NCBI GenBank assembly: GCA_021158845.1
Contig: JAGGSY010000180.1
Location: 1 to 6,808 of the forward strand
Origin: Caldisericia bacterium
Lineage (GTDB): Bacteria > Caldisericota > Caldisericia > B22-G15
Reading direction: 5' to 3'
Length of the DNA: 6,808 nt
Shown here piece after piece: positions 6,230-6,808 of this stretch. Both the position numbers and the translations under genes were made by a program. The number at the start of each line of letters is the position of its first letter. The first letter of the stretch is position 1. A model generated the notes under the pieces. The model was not told the origin of the DNA, made no database searches, and saw only the letters and a program-made list of their open reading frames with translations.

Positions 6230-6787
6230 TATCTTAAATTTCCTACTTTCAAGTATATAGGTAAAATCCCCCTCAACAGCAGGTCTTAGTAACCAATTTC
6301 CTCTTTCAAAGGAGAGGGTGGCAAAGTTCGATGTATTATCAAATAGGACAATAACTCTATCCTTATTTCTTAAATTCTCCTCCTGGGAGACAAGTATAAA
6401 ATCCCCCTTCTTTAAATCAAAACTCTTTATTCCCTTCCCCTGATATTTAAGAAAGAACATATCCCCTTCTACCCATTTTTTAGGAATGGTTATGTTCCCT
6501 TCCTCTTCCCATTGAATTGGTTTCTTTTCTGAAATCTTCCCCTTTACAGGCACAGAGATAAGTTTTTCTACAGGTTTTTCTGAAATATCTATATCTTCAA
6601 AGAAGTATATAATTGGTATATCAAAGGCTCTTGCTATACTCTCAAGCACTCTCAAGGTTGGTTCCTGTCTTCCAGTTTCAATAATATGAATATAGGATGC
6701 AGAGACCCCAACTCTTGCTGCAAATTCTGTTCTTGTAAAACCAAGTTCCTTTCTTAGCTCTATTATCCTCTCTCTAATCTTTTTCAT
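6182..6787 (-). CDS. XRE-family regulator with S24/LexA-like C-terminal domain lacking catalytic residues
   Basis: This is a 201-residue predicted DNA-binding repressor. An N-terminal HTH of the Cro/C1 type spans about 5-61: the FTRTEFAARVG helix is followed by a recognition helix in VSASYIHIIETGRQEPT. After a linker, residues 78-197 follow the LexA/UmuD-like S24 pattern, with FFLKYQGKGI and LKKGDFILV (111-133), a VIVLFDNTSNFATLSF strand pair, WLLRP, and a final RIVRLVGKIS. The self-cleavage serine expected in G-D/M-S-M is replaced: the site reads Gly117-Lys-Gly119-Ile. The catalytic lysine of the T-V-K-R motif is Ser159 (ATLSF). So the fold seems kept but autoproteolysis lost; a ligand-sensing or dimerisation role is inferred. 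The start ATG has an AGGA SD 4 nt upstream. The frame stays open to the right edge, so a slightly longer form is possible. Its targets are unknown. Confidence 0.88.
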   Translation of the reverse strand: MKKIRERIIELRKELGFTRTEFAARVGVSASYIHIIETGRQEPTLRVLESIARAFDIPIIYFFEDIDISEKPVEKLISVPVKGKISEKKPIQWEEEGNITIPKKWVEGDMFFLKYQGKGIKSFDLKKGDFILVSQEENLRNKDRVIVLFDNTSNFATLSFERGNWLLRPAVEGDFTYILESRKFKILRINRIVRLVGKISK

Positions 6788-6808
6788 CTCTTCCTGTGAA
6801 TTAAAAAT

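Noticed and set aside
6242..6261. Small inverted repeat TACTT-TC-AAGTA just after the rdgB stop, considered as a terminator
   Set aside because: It has only a 5-bp stem with a 2-nt loop, is A/T-rich and is followed by no T-tract. It lies within the regulator coding sequence.
6375..6392. TCTCC/GGAGA hairpin inside the regulator gene as a terminator of the rightward operon
   Set aside because: The 5-bp stem is inside conserved S24-domain codons and lacks a T-run on either strand.
6784..6808. Possible end of an upstream leftward gene, with its TGA overlapping the regulator ATG as ATGA
   Set aside because: Only seven open codons are visible before the window ends. Other junctions here do use ATGA, but this is too little to call a gene.
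1..6808. Mobile element, phage, CRISPR, toxin-antitoxin or RNA gene
   Set aside because: All long coding regions are recognisable housekeeping families, and no direct repeats, terminal inverted repeats, tRNA cloverleaf or spacer array were seen. The XRE regulator alone is not enough to call a prophage or toxin-antitoxin locus.

Overview
The window looks like chromosomal housekeeping DNA from an AT-rich anaerobic or thermophilic bacterium. The evidence is the A+T-rich third positions, AGA/AGG/ATA codons, lysine/glutamate-rich proteins, very tight packing and strong Shine-Dalgarno (SD) sequences. It is bacterial rather than archaeal: it has sigma-70-type promoters, bacterial RNase PH, ProA/ProC and an XRE/S24-type regulator. 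I cannot name the species. No mobile element, CRISPR array, tRNA or rRNA is visible, and more than 95 percent of the bases are coding.

Layout. A leftward operon runs from about 4756 off the left edge. Its order is a LOR/SDH-family protein (predicted ornithine cyclodeaminase), proA, proC, a YfcE-type metallophosphodiesterase, an alpha/beta hydrolase, and the first codons of a further gene at the left end. proA follows the first gene by 21 bp. From proA onward the genes are chained by overlapping stop and start signals (ATGA at two junctions, an SD buried in the upstream stop region at a third). A rightward unit, rph (RNase PH) then rdgB (XTP/dITP pyrophosphatase), starts at 4903 with a 41-bp gene overlap. 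A leftward XRE regulator with an S24/LexA-like C-terminal domain enters from the right and overlaps the 3' end of rdgB by 48 bp.

The only real intergenic region (4757-4902, 146 bp) holds two divergent promoters. The rightward one is a perfect TTGACA/TATAAT pair. The leftward one, TTGACT-N17-TAAAAT, is spaced so that transcription should begin at the A of the first ATG, which predicts a leaderless mRNA.

How the genes work together. The leftward operon centres on proline supply. ProA and ProC are the last two enzymes of the glutamate route, and the predicted cyclodeaminase would make proline directly from ornithine. The gene for the first glutamate-route enzyme, proB, is not in the window. The phosphodiesterase and hydrolase are translationally coupled passengers of unknown substrate. 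rph and rdgB handle tRNA 3'-end maturation and nucleotide-pool cleaning. I see no clearly new multi-gene system. The most interesting points are the cyclodeaminase-proA-proC pairing, the predicted leaderless start, and the regulator whose S24 domain lacks both autoproteolysis residues.
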